Assembly (NCBI GenBank): GCA_946531975.1
Contig: CAMNAY010000114.1
Coordinates: 1-5,976 of the forward strand
Length of the DNA: 5,976 nt
Source: an uncultured Ruminococcus sp.
GTDB taxonomy: Bacteria > Bacillota > Clostridia > Oscillospirales > Ruminococcaceae
Direction of reading: 5' to 3'
Part shown: piece after piece, positions 5,676 to 5,976 of the stretch
How the letters are laid out: each line of letters begins with the position of its first letter
Position numbering within the stretch: the first letter of the stretch is position 1
Made by a program: the position numbers and the translations under genes
The notes under the pieces: generated by a model
What the model was told of the DNA's origin: nothing
The model's database searches: none
The model's input: only the letters and a program-made list of their open reading frames with translations

Positions 5676-5690
5676 CACACCCCCTTTTTT
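5676..5690 (-). promoter_or_regulatory. Ribosome binding site that sets the dipeptidase start
   Basis: The minus strand reads AAAAAAGGGGGTGTG just before the ATG at 5672-5670. It matches the full anti-Shine-Dalgarno complement AAAGGAGGTG at 9 of 10 bases, and the odd G can wobble-pair. The predicted transcription start (about 5687) leaves a leader of only about 15 nt that is almost entirely this site. Confidence 0.7.
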
Positions 5691-5693
5691 CAC

Positions 5694-5722
5694 ATTATAG
5701 CACGCAGTTATGCGGCTGTCAA
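5694..5722 (-). promoter_or_regulatory. Perfect consensus sigma-A promoter of the dipeptidase gene
   Basis: TTGACA (5722-5717), a 17-nt spacer and TATAAT (5699-5694), with TGC directly before the -10 box (extended -10). Such a full match is rare and predicts strong constitutive transcription unless repressed. A short inverted repeat, CGCA-N4-TGCG (5703-5714), sits within the spacer, but its arms are too short to claim an operator. Confidence 0.88.
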
Positions 5723-5976
5723 GCGGGAAAGGGGGGATTATTGATAGGGTGCTTTCCGATCCGTCAGCCCAAGGATATAGTCCGTGCTGGCACATAGTGT
5801 TTATTTACATTGATAAGACAAATCAGAATTTGCGGGCAGTGCAGACTGTGGCTTTCTCTGTTGAATCGGCATCAGGAATTCTTATTGTTTTTGTCATCTT
5901 CTCTTTATCCGGTGTCCTATCGTTTATTTTCGCTGGGCGCGGGGCGCGAATGCGAGAGGGACAACCCAAGAAAGAG
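5723..5976. other. Right-hand flank without a supported gene
   Basis: No reading frame here has a convincing ribosome site together with a recognisable product. The bases are more AT-rich between about 5790 and 5930 than in the neighbouring genes, then turn GC-rich (GCGCGGGGCGCG near 5937-5948). A minus-strand frame stays open from the window edge to TGA at 5825-5823 (50 codons) with rare-looking codons such as ATA and AGA. A plus-strand ATG at 5950 lacks a ribosome site. A small palindrome, GTGC-TG-GCAC, lies in about 5783-5792. I see nothing else. Confidence 0.5.

Noticed and set aside
5823..5975. Minus-strand frame open from the window edge (50 codons), with an internal ATG after AAAGAGAAG.
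   Set aside because: Codon use is unlike the other genes, there is no recognisable motif, and the length is within chance. I could not support a gene.

Overview
The window looks like chromosomal DNA of a Gram-positive, moderately GC-rich Firmicute, most plausibly a gut-type Clostridia lineage such as Oscillospiraceae/Ruminococcaceae. This rests on strong AGGAGG-type ribosome sites, sigma-A style promoters (TTGACA-N17-TATAAT with extended -10), a Bacillus/Thermotoga-type DAHP synthase and a bacterial NSS symporter. The taxon is an inference from style, not from a marker gene.

Left half, all on the minus strand (read right to left): aroF (DAHP synthase, 2988-1984), an M50-like membrane metalloprotease of unknown role (1920-1180), tyrA (prephenate dehydrogenase, 1086-247) and the start of aroB (3-dehydroquinate synthase, 228 to beyond base 1). 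Gaps are 63, 93 and 18 nt and hold no convincing terminator, so this is probably one operon. aroF makes the first intermediate of the shikimate pathway, aroB closes the ring, and tyrA draws prephenate towards tyrosine. The protease is the odd one out.

Middle: a 130-nt divergent control region (2989-3118) separates aroF from a plus-strand sodium-dependent amino acid transporter of the NSS/SNF family (3119-4492). The transporter has a good sigma-A promoter (3033-3061). Its -35 box sits inside a perfect inverted repeat, CGGTTTC-N7-GAAACCG, and a second palindrome lies at the expected start of the transcript. Sharing this region with aroF suggests, but does not prove, that the transporter carries an aromatic amino acid and that uptake and synthesis are controlled together. 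The transporter gene ends in a strong 13-bp terminator (4524-4558) that can work in both directions.

Right half: the stretch 4559-4811 has no large gene, but it carries a minus-strand promoter with an extended TGCTATAAT -10 (4729-4757). This would make a transcript of about 200 nt ending at the same terminator. Inside it is a 22-codon reading frame in which 8 residues are Phe or Tyr. Next comes a minus-strand gene for a membrane-anchored or secreted VanX-type D-Ala-D-Ala dipeptidase (5672-4812), driven by a perfect consensus promoter (5694-5722). The last 250 bases (5723-5976) show no gene that I can support.

Most worth a second look: the small aromatic-rich minus-strand unit at 4524-4757, the divergent operator-like region, the substituted active-site residues of the DAHP synthase, and the protease placed inside an aromatic-biosynthesis operon.
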